40,894 nt of DNA from a virus. The notes beneath the pieces were generated by a model, which saw only the letters and a program-made list of their open reading frames with translations, searched no databases and was not told where the DNA came from. This document shows positions 23,575 to 30,379 of the stretch, piece by piece. The translations under genes and the position numbers were made by a program. The DNA is taken from positions 1-40,894 of IMG/VR virus record IMGVR_UViG_3300005531_000018, one strand, 5' to 3'. Position 1 is the stretch's first letter; every line of letters begins with the position of its first letter.

Positions 23575-23925
23575 CCCCGCCTCCCTTTGGCCGCATTCGC
23601 CGCCGCCGCCGCCTTTTTCACCGCCCAATACGCTCGAATCCTCTTCGCCTGGGCCTTCTTCTGGGCGGCCGTCCAACCTCGCCGACGCCGCCGACCAAAT
23701 CCGATCCGGCCGATTTTGCCGGGTTGGAAAGGGTGGCGTAGACGGCGTGGCGGTGGTTCCGGCGGCCTCTGGCGGGTTGAGGAGGGTCTTTGGACGCCCG
23801 CGCCGCGGGGCTCCCTCAGCCACGAGAAGGGCCTCTAAAACGGCGACCGTGTGGACTTCCCGCTCGGTGTCGCGCCGGAGTTGGGCGATGAAGGAGCGGA
23901 GTTGGGTGATGGTGGTGCTTGTCAT
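23571..23925 (-). pseudogene. AT-hook-like small protein with an apparent +1 frameshift
   Basis: Two halves of one likely protein lie in different frames. The 5' half from ATG 23925 reads as a helical start (TQLRSFIAQLRRDTEREVHT) plus a GRP-type basic motif (APRRGRPK). The 3' half, offset by one nt, reads GRRRRRGWTAAQKKAQAKRI then RAYWAVKKAA and ends at TGA 23571-23573, overlapping the next ATG. Bacterial and phage proteins with an N-terminal helix, RGRP motif and a W-x-x-AQKKA-x-A-x-RI-x-A-x-WA tail are familiar to me, so a one-base slip between about 23700 and 23740 is likely. It could be real, a sequencing error or programmed. Confidence 0.45.
23712..23729 (+). repeat. Possible degenerate skew-switch motif
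   Basis: ATTTTGCCGGGTTGGAA resembles the 14-mer with small insertions. The + strand is C-rich before it and moderately G-rich after it, like the exact copies, but the G-rich tract lasts only to about 24550. It coincides with the apparent frameshift in the minus-strand gene. This may be coincidence. Confidence 0.3.
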
Positions 23926-24003
23926 AGAGGGGATCTTGACCGATTCCACGGCCGCGGAGAATAGAGCGCCAGTACCAGGACGGCCGAAACCACGGTTCTA
24001 GGG

Positions 24004-24098
24004 GTGTCGCATTCTATAGTAAAAGGCGTACAGGGCTTCGGAAGAGGGTGAAAAAGTGGCTTAGTTTGCAACGCCGGACAAAAAAGGTATTGCGACAC
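24004..24098. promoter_or_regulatory. Divergent intergenic region with 8-bp inverted repeat
   Basis: GTGTCGCA (24004-24011) and TGCGACAC (24091-24098) are exact reverse complements 79 nt apart, between a minus-strand gene and the + strand gene at 24173. TTGGAC at 24099 is a weak -35-like match. The arms may be two half-sites of an operator, or a recombinase-related site given the integrase gene 470 nt downstream. The 23950-24172 interval shows no gene. Confidence 0.4.
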
Positions 24099-24172
24099 TT
24101 GGACGTGGTGTGGTAACGTTTACGACAATGATCCGGATCTTTACAGGGCCGGGTCACGAGAAGGGCGAACGA

Positions 24173-24559
24173 ATGGAAAACCAGACTAATACCGATTCAC
24201 CGGCCGAATCGTGCGCGACGTGCCGGTTCTACGTCCCCAACATGTGGGCGTCTCCGGACATACCCACGGCCCCAAGCGGAACCAGCATAGCCGAATCGAT
24301 TAAGTGGGTTTTGGGCCATTGCCGCCGCCGGTCGCCGACCAACGAGTTCAAATCGACCGCTTTCCCGTTGATGCCGCCGGACCAATGGTGTGGGGAGTAC
24401 ATCGCCATCGCCGCGACGGTCGAGCGGGTCACGATGATCGACTTGATGGCGAGGTCGGTGAGGGCGGCGGAGACCGCGGCCGTAGCGTGCGAGAAGACCG
24501 CGGAGGCGATGGAGAAGATCGCGACGTGTGTGGTGACCGGGACCTTCAGGACGTCATAG
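24173..24559 (+). CDS. Cys-rich putative zinc-binding protein
   Basis: A 128-aa protein from ATG 24173, preceded by GAGAAGGGCGAAC. The N-terminal half carries the pattern C-x2-C-R-F-Y (CATCRFYVP), then GHCRRRSP and a terminal DQWCGEY, a zinc-ribbon-like arrangement recurring in phage and bacterial proteins. The C-terminal half is a helix rich in Ala/Glu (MARSVRAAETAAVACEKTAE). The role is unknown. It directly precedes the recombinase with a 3-nt gap, so a helper or regulator of recombination is conceivable. Confidence 0.65.
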   Translation: MENQTNTDSPAESCATCRFYVPNMWASPDIPTAPSGTSIAESIKWVLGHCRRRSPTNEFKSTAFPLMPPDQWCGEYIAIAATVERVTMIDLMARSVRAAETAAVACEKTAEAMEKIATCVVTGTFRTS

Positions 24560-24562
24560 TCG

Positions 24563-25072
24563 ATGCCTTACCAGCACAAACGGGAACCCCTCACCTCGGA
24601 CCAGATCACCACCCTCACCTCTGCGTGCCGCACCCCGGAGGAGAAGTTGGTGATCTGGACCCTCCTGGACACCGGGCTCCGGATCTCCGAGTTCACCGCC
24701 ATCAACCGCGAAAACCTGGACTTCCAAACTCACCGCCTGACCGTCATGGGGAAGGGCCGCAAACGCCGCATCGTCCCTCTCACTCCCCGGCTCCGTGAAC
24801 TCCTCGAAGCCTACGTCCTCGCACACGACGCGATCTCGATGGAGGTGAGGAAGGCCCAGAGGATCGTTAAGCGGGTCGCGACCAGGGCCAAGATCCGGAA
24901 GCCGGTCACGCCCCACGTCCTCCGCCACACGTTCGCGGTCCAAGCGGTCCAGAAGGGGGTCTCGTTGCCGACGCTCATGCAGATGCTTGGCCACTCGAAC
25001 CTCCAGACCACCCAAATCTATCTCAACCTCGCCCCCGAGGATGCGATTAAGGAGTTCTCGTCGAAATGGTAG
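24563..25072 (+). CDS. Minimal tyrosine recombinase (catalytic domain only)
   Basis: A 169-aa tyrosine recombinase with all catalytic positions visible: Arg40 (DTGLRISE), Lys64 (VMGKGRKRRIVPL), His118-x-x-Arg121 (HVLRHTF), His144 (LGHSNLQTT) and Tyr153 (QIYLNL). Typical integrases are 300-400 aa; this one lacks the N-terminal arm- and core-binding domains and begins about 10 residues before the catalytic fold. The ending NLAPEDAIKEFSSKW is reminiscent of XerA-like and archaeal-virus enzymes. It may integrate the element, resolve multimers or invert DNA. No attachment site was recognised. Its stop overlaps the next start. Confidence 0.85.
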   Translation: MPYQHKREPLTSDQITTLTSACRTPEEKLVIWTLLDTGLRISEFTAINRENLDFQTHRLTVMGKGRKRRIVPLTPRLRELLEAYVLAHDAISMEVRKAQRIVKRVATRAKIRKPVTPHVLRHTFAVQAVQKGVSLPTLMQMLGHSNLQTTQIYLNLAPEDAIKEFSSKW

Positions 25073-25323
25073 ACCAGATTCTCTCGTTTCACTGGATGGT
25101 GTTCTTCTGGGGACTCTTCCTGGGCATCCTCACCGGCATCCGGCTCCGTAAGCGTCACGACGTCTACACCCGCCGCCTCACCGAGATCGCCCTCACCGCC
25201 CGTCATTACCGCCATGCCGACGCCAATCATTGCACCTACTTCGAGATCCAGAAGTGCCGCGAGGACCTCTTCGATCTCATCGACTGTTACGATCAAGACG
25301 TCAAAAAAGGAACCCTAAAATGA
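25066..25323 (+). CDS. Small single-span membrane protein
   Basis: An 85-aa protein overlapping the recombinase by 7 nt. A membrane segment at about 9-25 (HWMVFFWGLFLGILTGI) is followed by a basic turn (RLRKRHD), so the tail should be cytoplasmic. The tail is helical with His/Cys residues (HADANHCTYFEIQKCREDLF). Its stop overlaps the next start (ATGA at 25320). No family recognised. Confidence 0.6.
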   Translation: MVDQILSFHWMVFFWGLFLGILTGIRLRKRHDVYTRRLTEIALTARHYRHADANHCTYFEIQKCREDLFDLIDCYDQDVKKGTLK

Positions 25324-25889
25324 CCATCACCATCAACCGCCTAGCCATCTTCGCGGTCGCCGCCTTCATGATCTCCGTGATGACGCCGTCCGCGAACGCC
25401 CAGTCCACCTCCACCTCCGACGACGGCGACAAAATCATCTCAGTCCCCAAACGCTACGTCTCCCCGGAAGGTGTCGCCCACCAAGCCCCCGCCGCCTCCG
25501 CCCAGTGGATCGGCATCGGCCGCGAGATCGGCACCGCCATCAACGAAGGTCTCGGGGCCGTCGTCGACAAGGCCGAAAAATTCGGCACCACCAAGGTCGG
25601 TACCTTCGTCATGTTCATGGTCGCCTGGAAAATCATCGGCCGCGACGTCTTAGGCGTCGTCCTCGGGGTCCCCTTCCTCATCGCCGGGTGGGGCGTCATC
25701 CTCTACCTCTGCCGCCGCATGTTCTTCGGCTACCGCGTTATCGACCGCGTCGAGGGCCGCACCAAGTTCTACAAGGACGCCCCGGCGATGAAGTTCAACA
25801 GTGGCGACATGAAGGGTCTCACCGGAGCCGCTCTCATCATCTCCGCTGTTGCCTTCACCCTCGTCATGATTCTGGAGGTGATATTCTAA
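25320..25889 (+). CDS. Secreted/membrane protein with signal peptide
   Basis: A 189-aa protein. A signal peptide with an ANA-Q cleavage site is clear (LAIFAVAAFMISVMTPSANA). After an acidic/Ser-rich stretch comes an amphipathic region (IGREIGTAINEGLGAVVDKA), then two adjoining membrane segments (VGTFVMFMVAWKIIG and VVLGVPFLIAGWGVILYL) and a last one at the C-terminus (GLTGAALIISAVAFTLVMIL). Similar architecture (EGLGAVVDKAEKF followed by hydrophobic spans) seems familiar from phage genomes. A lysis or envelope role is possible but not shown. Confidence 0.6.
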   Translation: MTITINRLAIFAVAAFMISVMTPSANAQSTSTSDDGDKIISVPKRYVSPEGVAHQAPAASAQWIGIGREIGTAINEGLGAVVDKAEKFGTTKVGTFVMFMVAWKIIGRDVLGVVLGVPFLIAGWGVILYLCRRMFFGYRVIDRVEGRTKFYKDAPAMKFNSGDMKGLTGAALIISAVAFTLVMILEVIF

Positions 25890-26179
25890 TGACCAAAACC
25901 GAACTCGACAAACTCCACGACGATCTAGCCTACGCCGATCTCAAGGTGATTGTCTTACGCTTCGGTCTATCCGAGGCTTTCAAGACTGGACCAACGAATC
26001 AAAAGGCCGCTGCCGTCATGAAGCGTTTTATTGAAAACGAACTAGACCCGGCTGTTGCGGAGTCCTCTCGATTAAATGAATTACACGACGAGCACTGTGA
26101 CGGACCTAGTCGTCGTCGTTTCGTTCACCGCCGTTCCAGAATAAACCCGCCATCAGAGAAAAAGGAACCCACTCAATGA
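25889..26179 (+). CDS. Small basic hypothetical protein
   Basis: A 96-aa protein coupled to the upstream gene (TAATG). The N-terminal two thirds are helical (MTKTELDKLHDDLAYADLKV, AAAVMKRFIENELDPA), and the C-terminus is basic (SRRRFVHRRSRINPPSEKK) with an INP motif. No recognisable domain. The stop overlaps the next start (ATGA). Confidence 0.55.
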   Translation: MTKTELDKLHDDLAYADLKVIVLRFGLSEAFKTGPTNQKAAAVMKRFIENELDPAVAESSRLNELHDEHCDGPSRRRFVHRRSRINPPSEKKEPTQ

Positions 26180-26448
26180 ACCGCCGTTCTATCCGCGACC
26201 ATCGCCGCATCCCTCGCCGTTTCCGTTTCACCACCAAAGAAGGCGTCGGCACCACCACATGGCCCCTCTCGATTAAGAACGGGGAGCCATCCTTTAACCC
26301 CTCCGTCCGGATCGCCTACGTCATCGACCCTTCCGGCCGCCACATCGTCCCCAAAGGAGGTCCACCTCTCCTAATGTCCAACCCCAAACCTAGCGAAGCC
26401 ATCGAAGATTACGCTAAGCGTCTCGTCGGTCGTCAAGAGTCCCCGTAG
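26176..26448 (+). CDS. Small basic hypothetical protein
   Basis: A 90-aa protein. It has a strongly basic N-terminus (MNRRSIRDHRRIPRRFRFTT) then a small beta-rich part (VRIAYVIDPSGRHIVPKGGP) and a short helix (EAIEDYAKRLVGRQ). It includes FNPS and SNPK motifs like other NP-containing proteins here. It ends a run of overlapping genes from 24173. The 26449-26563 gap is AT-richer and probably carries a promoter for the next gene, though no clear -35/-10 pair is seen. Confidence 0.5.
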   Translation: MNRRSIRDHRRIPRRFRFTTKEGVGTTTWPLSIKNGEPSFNPSVRIAYVIDPSGRHIVPKGGPPLLMSNPKPSEAIEDYAKRLVGRQESP

Positions 26449-26563
26449 AGGGACAAACACGCGATGCTTACGTCAGTAGGCACTACACCGACACAAAAAC
26501 CTTAGTCCTCACCATCATCTGTTTTTTAGACGAACTCAACCAGGACGGAAAAATATAAATAAA

Positions 26564-26902
26564 ATGCCCAGTTTCTCTCTCACCCCGGCCCAACTCGCCT
26601 CTCTCCGCCTTCTACCCGGCCGCGCCCTCATCAAGGTCGCCCCCATCCGTCTCACCACCGACTCCGGCCTCCACCTCCCCCAGGCCGCCGCGGAGGCCCA
26701 CGAACACGCCCAGATCCTCCGCGAAGGCACCGTCACCCTCATCAACCCAGAACCGCACACCAACCCCGGCATCGCCGTCCATTACCTCAATCCGGCCGGT
26801 CTCCTCAACAAACGTGTCCTCTACTTCACCCACCTCGACGAGGTCGATAACGAATATGTCATTGTGCTCCACGGTCAGATCGTAGCCGTGGTCGGGGACT
26901 GA
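26564..26902 (+). CDS. GroES-like co-chaperonin
   Basis: A 112-aa protein with the plan of Cpn10/GroES, the lid of the GroEL folding chamber: LLPGRALIKVAPIRLTTDSG at the N-terminus (family pattern P-x-x-x-R-x-L-x-K), LHLPQ, an ILREGTVTLI strand matching the usual GxV-x-x-V-G region, and a C-terminal end (EYVIVLHGQIVAVV) matching the usual I-x-G-x-I-L-A-V-V. Length is close to the normal 95-100 aa. Mobile-loop identity is weak, so binding to host GroEL is inference. Phage T4 gp31 is a known precedent for a phage co-chaperonin used in capsid folding. Confidence 0.65.
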   Translation: MPSFSLTPAQLASLRLLPGRALIKVAPIRLTTDSGLHLPQAAAEAHEHAQILREGTVTLINPEPHTNPGIAVHYLNPAGLLNKRVLYFTHLDEVDNEYVIVLHGQIVAVVGD

Positions 26903-26912
26903 ATCGTCCCCG
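26893..26912. terminator. Bidirectional hairpin between convergent genes
   Basis: CGGGGAC and GTCCCCG form a 7-bp stem with a 6-nt loop containing the TGA of the GroES-like gene. The convergent minus-strand gene ends at 26916. No T-tract is present on the + side. It is placed as expected for a shared terminator. Confidence 0.45.
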
Positions 26913-26915
26913 CTA

Positions 26916-27284
26916 TTAGGAAGGAAAAATTCTCGGGAAGAGGTGGCGCATCGCCGTCCCCCCTTCCCTCCTGTACATCCACCCGATCACGTCCGTCTTC
27001 TGATCCACCGTCAACCCGTTCCACGTAACCGGCGGTATCGCCACATAATCCCACCTCTGCCCGCCGGTCTTCGTGTAAAACGTCCCATGATCCAACACCC
27101 TGACCGTCATCCCCACCGGATCATCCCCCACCAACTTCGCCGTATACAGGGTGATTCCGCCCACTTGAAACGAATCCCCCTTCACGTAATCGACGCCCTC
27201 AACCAATCCCCCCTCCTTAGCCACTCCCGTCGTCATCGCGGTCGGGTTGTTGTTGCGGTCAGTCCTTGCAGTTGAGGGCGTCAT
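26916..27284 (-). CDS. Phage-type conserved protein of unknown function
   Basis: A 122-aa protein with GGAGA 11 nt before the ATG on the minus strand. The sequence (RNNNPTAMTTGVAKEGGLVE, GVDYVKGDSF, YTAKLVGDDPVGMTVRVLD, QRWDYVAIPPVTWNGL, DVIGWMYRREGGTAMRHLFP) resembles a compact conserved family I recall from phages and bacteria. The RNNNP opening is reminiscent of lysozyme-like NNPGN segments but no catalytic Glu is evident. It is last in a four-gene minus-strand operon. Function unknown. Confidence 0.6.
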   Translation of the reverse strand: MTPSTARTDRNNNPTAMTTGVAKEGGLVEGVDYVKGDSFQVGGITLYTAKLVGDDPVGMTVRVLDHGTFYTKTGGQRWDYVAIPPVTWNGLTVDQKTDVIGWMYRREGGTAMRHLFPRIFPS

Positions 27285-27323
27285 ATCGATTACGTTCTCC
27301 TTCCCCGTCTTCCCTGTCTTCTC

Positions 27324-28103
27324 TTACAGCGAGTTCAAATCCTGAGTCAGGGTCTCAAAATCAAACCCGCTCGGAGCCAACCTGGTCTTCTCGATCCAGT
27401 CGCGGCTCAGGACCGCGTACCCTTCATCGCAATACCTGACGAGGAAATTCCAACTCATCCTCACCAGCATCCCCCAGGTCACGACCGTCACCGTATCCTC
27501 GTCATACCCGACCGCGGGAACGCAATGCCCACCCCAACTCCCCACCGCCGACGCCGCCGGATCGCTATCATCCACATGCCACCCGGTCCCCGGCACCGCA
27601 TTCGACTGGCTCTGTGCCGTCTCCGGCAACGCCAGTCCGAGGTAGCAATTCCCGAACATCGAGACGCTCAACTTCACGTCCTCAATCAACGCCTCTTCCG
27701 TCCCCTGCCTGACCGCGGCGAACGCCACGATCCGATGCCCCGCGATCCCTTGCTTCCTCCACGTATTCAGCGCCGTCAACATATCGCACCCGTTGTCGGT
27801 CGCCTCATCCCCCGGCACATACCCGCCGATCACCTCATACGCCTTCAAAATCTCGTCATCGGTCGGCACCACCGGGTTCCCCACATACGTCGTCCATTGC
27901 TCGATCATATGCCCCGCCGCGGCACACACGCAGTCCCCAAGCGTGTCATTCATCATCATCGGCCACTCCGGCACATGACTCTGAAAGAACGCCTGTCCAG
28001 GTGCGGGCGGAAGGGCCGCCGTATACCTCGACAACTTAAACGTCCTCTTATCGAACCTCGGGGCCTTCTTCCCCAACCTCACTTCCATCATCATCCCTGC
28101 CAT
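27324..28103 (-). CDS. Papain-like (C1-type) cysteine peptidase-like protein
   Basis: A 259-aa protein with the layout of phage papain-like peptidases: the nucleophile region MNDTLGDCVCAAAGHMIEQW with candidate Cys58, a DNGCDMLTALNTWRKQGI segment, a histidine region GSWGGHCVPAVGYD with candidate His193, and a VVTWG stretch that may supply the third polar position. No signal peptide is seen, so it probably acts in the cytoplasm or in the virion. Possible roles are virion protein maturation (perhaps at the NP motifs, a speculation) or host-protein cleavage. It is separated from the gene upstream by only 1 nt. Confidence 0.7.
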   Translation of the reverse strand: MAGMMMEVRLGKKAPRFDKRTFKLSRYTAALPPAPGQAFFQSHVPEWPMMMNDTLGDCVCAAAGHMIEQWTTYVGNPVVPTDDEILKAYEVIGGYVPGDEATDNGCDMLTALNTWRKQGIAGHRIVAFAAVRQGTEEALIEDVKLSVSMFGNCYLGLALPETAQSQSNAVPGTGWHVDDSDPAASAVGSWGGHCVPAVGYDEDTVTVVTWGMLVRMSWNFLVRYCDEGYAVLSRDWIEKTRLAPSGFDFETLTQDLNSL

Positions 28104-28104
28104 C

Positions 28105-28539
28105 TTACTCCACCCCCGTCAAAATCTTCGAGATCGTCATCGCCCAATCCGCGGCAGTCGGCGGCGGCAAATACCTGTACGCCACCTGCCCCACCCTCAA
28201 CCACAAATCCCCCTCCGCTTCCGGCGGATAATACGCCGCTTGCCTCTCGATCACCTTCAACTCCGCGACCATCACCGTCAGATTCGTCGCATACTCCGGC
28301 GGCATCGGATTCGGCACCGCGGCCAAAACCGCCTCGATCACCGTCGCAATGTTCCTCATCTCTTCTTTTTCCTTTCCGTTGAATTTTGCGGGTGAATCAC
28401 CCGCGGTTAAGAATAGTTTCGATGCCGGGTAGGGATTGTTACAGCCTTGATCGACACCATGGACTTCACCGGCCTGGACGTTGGCCCCACAACCGCAAAC
28501 CCAGGGTTGATAGAGAGTGTAGGAGAGGGCTTGGATCAT
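28105..28539 (-). CDS. Hypothetical protein containing the skew-switch motif
   Basis: A 144-aa reading from ATG 28539, which overlaps the upstream stop (ATGA), supporting this start. The first 47 residues have a small Cys-bearing unit (PWVCGCGANVQAGEVHGVDQ, then GCNNPYPASKLFL). Residues 48-53 (D-S-P-A-K-F) are the reverse strand of the motif at 28384. The rest (VIEAVLAAVPNPMPPEYATN, MVAELKVIERQAAYYPPEAE) is helical. An internal ATG at 28359 has GGAAAGGA upstream, so the helical part could be a separate 84-aa gene. Unknown family. Confidence 0.5.
   Translation of the reverse strand: MIQALSYTLYQPWVCGCGANVQAGEVHGVDQGCNNPYPASKLFLTAGDSPAKFNGKEKEEMRNIATVIEAVLAAVPNPMPPEYATNLTVMVAELKVIERQAAYYPPEAEGDLWLRVGQVAYRYLPPPTAADWAMTISKILTGVE
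28384..28397 (+). repeat. Skew-switch motif, copy 4, inside a minus-strand gene
   Basis: Exact copy on the + strand, although the genes here run on the minus strand. Line 28201-28260 has 9 G and 26 C; 28621-28680 has 21 G and 8 C. Uniquely, it extends into a palindrome: GCGGGTG (28388-28394), AAT, CACCCGC (28398-28404). Confidence 0.85.
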
Positions 28540-29636
28540 CGGGCCGGTCCTCCGTTGATGGAGTAGAGGTTGGGGTCGTCCTCGTTCCGGCTAATCATGT
28601 AACGGCGGATGTCGTCGCGGAGAGCGGGTTTGTTACCGGTTAAGTGGTAGATTCCCTGGTAGTTAGCGATGAGGTCGTAAGTGGGGGAGTATTGGTTTCG
28701 TACCAGGATCAGGTCACGGGACGAATACGCCCGCCGATTCTTGCTCCCGTGGAAGAAGTGGGTGGCGAAGCCGTCGACGTAGCCGATGTTCTTTTTGAGG
28801 CGGGCGGCGTTCTGTTGCCACGCGTGGATGTATTGGCGATAATCGGCGCTATAGCCGTCGATGTGCATGTCTGGGGCTTCTTCGCCGACCAAGCCGAAGG
28901 TCATGAACCAATCGCCGTGACCCAGGATACACTTATCAAGGAGCCCGCCACATGTCTCGTATCCTTCGCGGGTGAAGGCCCAGGCCCCGCCGGTTGCACC
29001 GACGCCGGGAAGTCCGCCGACTCCCATGGCCATCGCGTAATGATAGTCGTCATCGACTGGGATGTCACGACGCCGCCAACCGCCATTTTCGTACCCATCC
29101 GGAAGCCGGAATCCGTTCTGGATGTAGTTGAAGGCAAACCCGTTGTTGGTACCGATGACGCGGTGTCCGGTAGAGTAGGTTTCGCCGGAAAGGTCGGCGT
29201 ATTGGGAGAACATCTGGACCCAGGCGTAATGTTGAAGCTGGTGGATGGTTTCGAGGGCGACGTCGTGACGGGTGAAATGAAAGTCCATGTCGATGGCCGC
29301 CCCGTGTTTCCAACCTGGAGGGAAGCGTTCGATGACGAGGCGTTGGACGTGTTCTTTGAGGAAGAGTTCGGAGTCGCCGCGGAATTGGAAGTCCCGAGGG
29401 TTGACGGTGGGGTCGGTTACCTCGAATGGCCGGTCCCCAAACGCCATCTCTCCGACGTAGAGCCGGACGTTCGGCATCTTCTCCATGTGACGGCGGAAGT
29501 CGTTGGCGAGTTCGCGCCGGGTACGCCATCGCCACGGGTTGGTGTAGCAACAAGCGACGTGGAGGATCTCGGACTCGCTCCATTCGGCAAAAGGTTGATG
29601 TACGTCTGGGTGTTGACGGTGGTGTTCTACAGGCAC
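28536..29636 (-). CDS. Glycosyltransferase-like protein
   Basis: A 366-aa protein. I start it at GTG 29636, preceded by GAAAGGGCGAAC, the leader also seen before 7462 and, in similar form, 24173; the open frame extends further but only as a shadow of the lipoprotein gene. Features: ILHVACCYTNPWRWRTRREL, VRLYVGEMAFGDRPFEVTDP, a KE-containing segment (SELFLKEHVQRLVIERFPPG), DMDFHFTRHDVALETIHQLQ in place of the DxD-bearing strand, VVQMFS-like AWVQMFSQYADL, and GGAWAFTREGYETCGGL, LGHGDWFM toward the acceptor side. This matches a glycosyltransferase-like family known in phages. It heads the minus-strand operon. Confidence 0.65.
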   Translation of the reverse strand: MPVEHHRQHPDVHQPFAEWSESEILHVACCYTNPWRWRTRRELANDFRRHMEKMPNVRLYVGEMAFGDRPFEVTDPTVNPRDFQFRGDSELFLKEHVQRLVIERFPPGWKHGAAIDMDFHFTRHDVALETIHQLQHYAWVQMFSQYADLSGETYSTGHRVIGTNNGFAFNYIQNGFRLPDGYENGGWRRRDIPVDDDYHYAMAMGVGGLPGVGATGGAWAFTREGYETCGGLLDKCILGHGDWFMTFGLVGEEAPDMHIDGYSADYRQYIHAWQQNAARLKKNIGYVDGFATHFFHGSKNRRAYSSRDLILVRNQYSPTYDLIANYQGIYHLTGNKPALRDDIRRYMISRNEDDPNLYSINGGPAR

Positions 29637-29790
29637 TTCGTTCGCCCTTTCTCTGACTTGGTGAGGGTTGCTGACGGTCACGCCGTCCGGTCGATCAATC
29701 CTACTATGGGCGGGATCGCGGGGGCAAATAAATTTGAGTTCCAGATCCGGCCCCTGTAATCTGACGGAGGGAACAAAGGAACCCATTTTC

Positions 29791-30288
29791 ATGAAAACGA
29801 CAAACTTTATGGCAGTCGTAGTACTGGTCGCGTCGTCCCTGGTGACATCGTCGTGTGGCGGGTCGAAGCTGGTGGTTTTGCTCGATGCGGTGGCGGTCGC
29901 GTCGGCGGCGGCTCCGGCGGCCGTCATTGCGCTCGAAGCCTCAGGAACGGTATCGGCCGCGGACGTCAACACCGTGATCGCGTTGTCCAAGACCGTGTCG
30001 GCCGACACCTCCCAGGCGATCACCGACGCCGAATCCGGCAAACCCTCCGCCCAGATCGCCCAGGCCGTCGTGAACGATTACGCAAACGTCCCGTCCTCGA
30101 TCCCTGGACTCTCGCCCGCGGCCTTGGCCATCGCCCAGGGTGTGATCTCCGCGGCGGAGGCGGTGTTGACCGAGGTCGCCAACGGGTCTTTCTCCTCGCA
30201 CCCGCTCAAGATCGATGCCGCGACGAAGGACAAGTTGGAGACGATCCGAAAGAAGTGTCAGACGACACAGTACATCCCGTCCAGATAA
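29791..30288 (+). CDS. Probable lipoprotein
   Basis: A 165-aa protein with CAAAGGA 10 nt before the ATG. The N-terminus has the shape of a lipoprotein signal (MKTTNFMAVVVLVASSLVTS then SCGGS); the residues before the Cys (T-S-S) are a weak lipobox match. The mature part is helical and rich in Ala/Val/Ser (VVVLLDAVAVASAAAPAAVI-like, VNTVIALSKTVSADTSQAIT, AALAIAQGVISAAEAVL) and ends with a charged stretch (KIDAATKDKLETIRKK). Small phage lipoproteins may act as spanin subunits or in superinfection exclusion; neither can be shown here. It is divergent from the glycosyltransferase operon. Confidence 0.6.
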   Translation: MKTTNFMAVVVLVASSLVTSSCGGSKLVVLLDAVAVASAAAPAAVIALEASGTVSAADVNTVIALSKTVSADTSQAITDAESGKPSAQIAQAVVNDYANVPSSIPGLSPAALAIAQGVISAAEAVLTEVANGSFSSHPLKIDAATKDKLETIRKKCQTTQYIPSR

Positions 30289-30293
30289 AAATC

Positions 30294-30323
30294 GGGGCGG
30301 CCCCCCGGAAAGAAGACCGCCCC
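30294..30323 (+). terminator. GC-rich hairpin after the lipoprotein gene
   Basis: GGGGCGG (30294-30300) pairs with CCGCCCC (30317-30323) across a 16-nt loop, starting 6 nt after the stop. There is no T-tract, but position and stability suit a transcript end between the lipoprotein gene and the convergent repressor gene. Confidence 0.5.
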
Positions 30324-30379
30324 ATGCTTCCATCTGGCAACTTCCAACACGTTCACGGACACCGAAAAATCAAACAGGA

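Noticed and set aside
28958-28976. GCGGGTGAA inside the glycosyltransferase-like gene as another skew-switch copy
   Set aside because: It lacks the TTTT start (TTC before GCGGGTGAA), encodes the conserved AFTREG segment on the minus strand, and the skew does not change there.
28644-29759. Long + strand open frame opposite the glycosyltransferase-like gene
   Set aside because: The opposite strand encodes a coherent protein with recognisable motifs, while this frame is repetitive in Val/Gly/Asp without domain features. GC-rich DNA commonly gives long antisense frames.
29637-30041. N-terminal extension of the glycosyltransferase-like reading frame
   Set aside because: It is antisense to the lipoprotein gene, lacks a ribosome site and has low-complexity Ala/Thr sequence; the GTG at 29636 has a recurrent leader.
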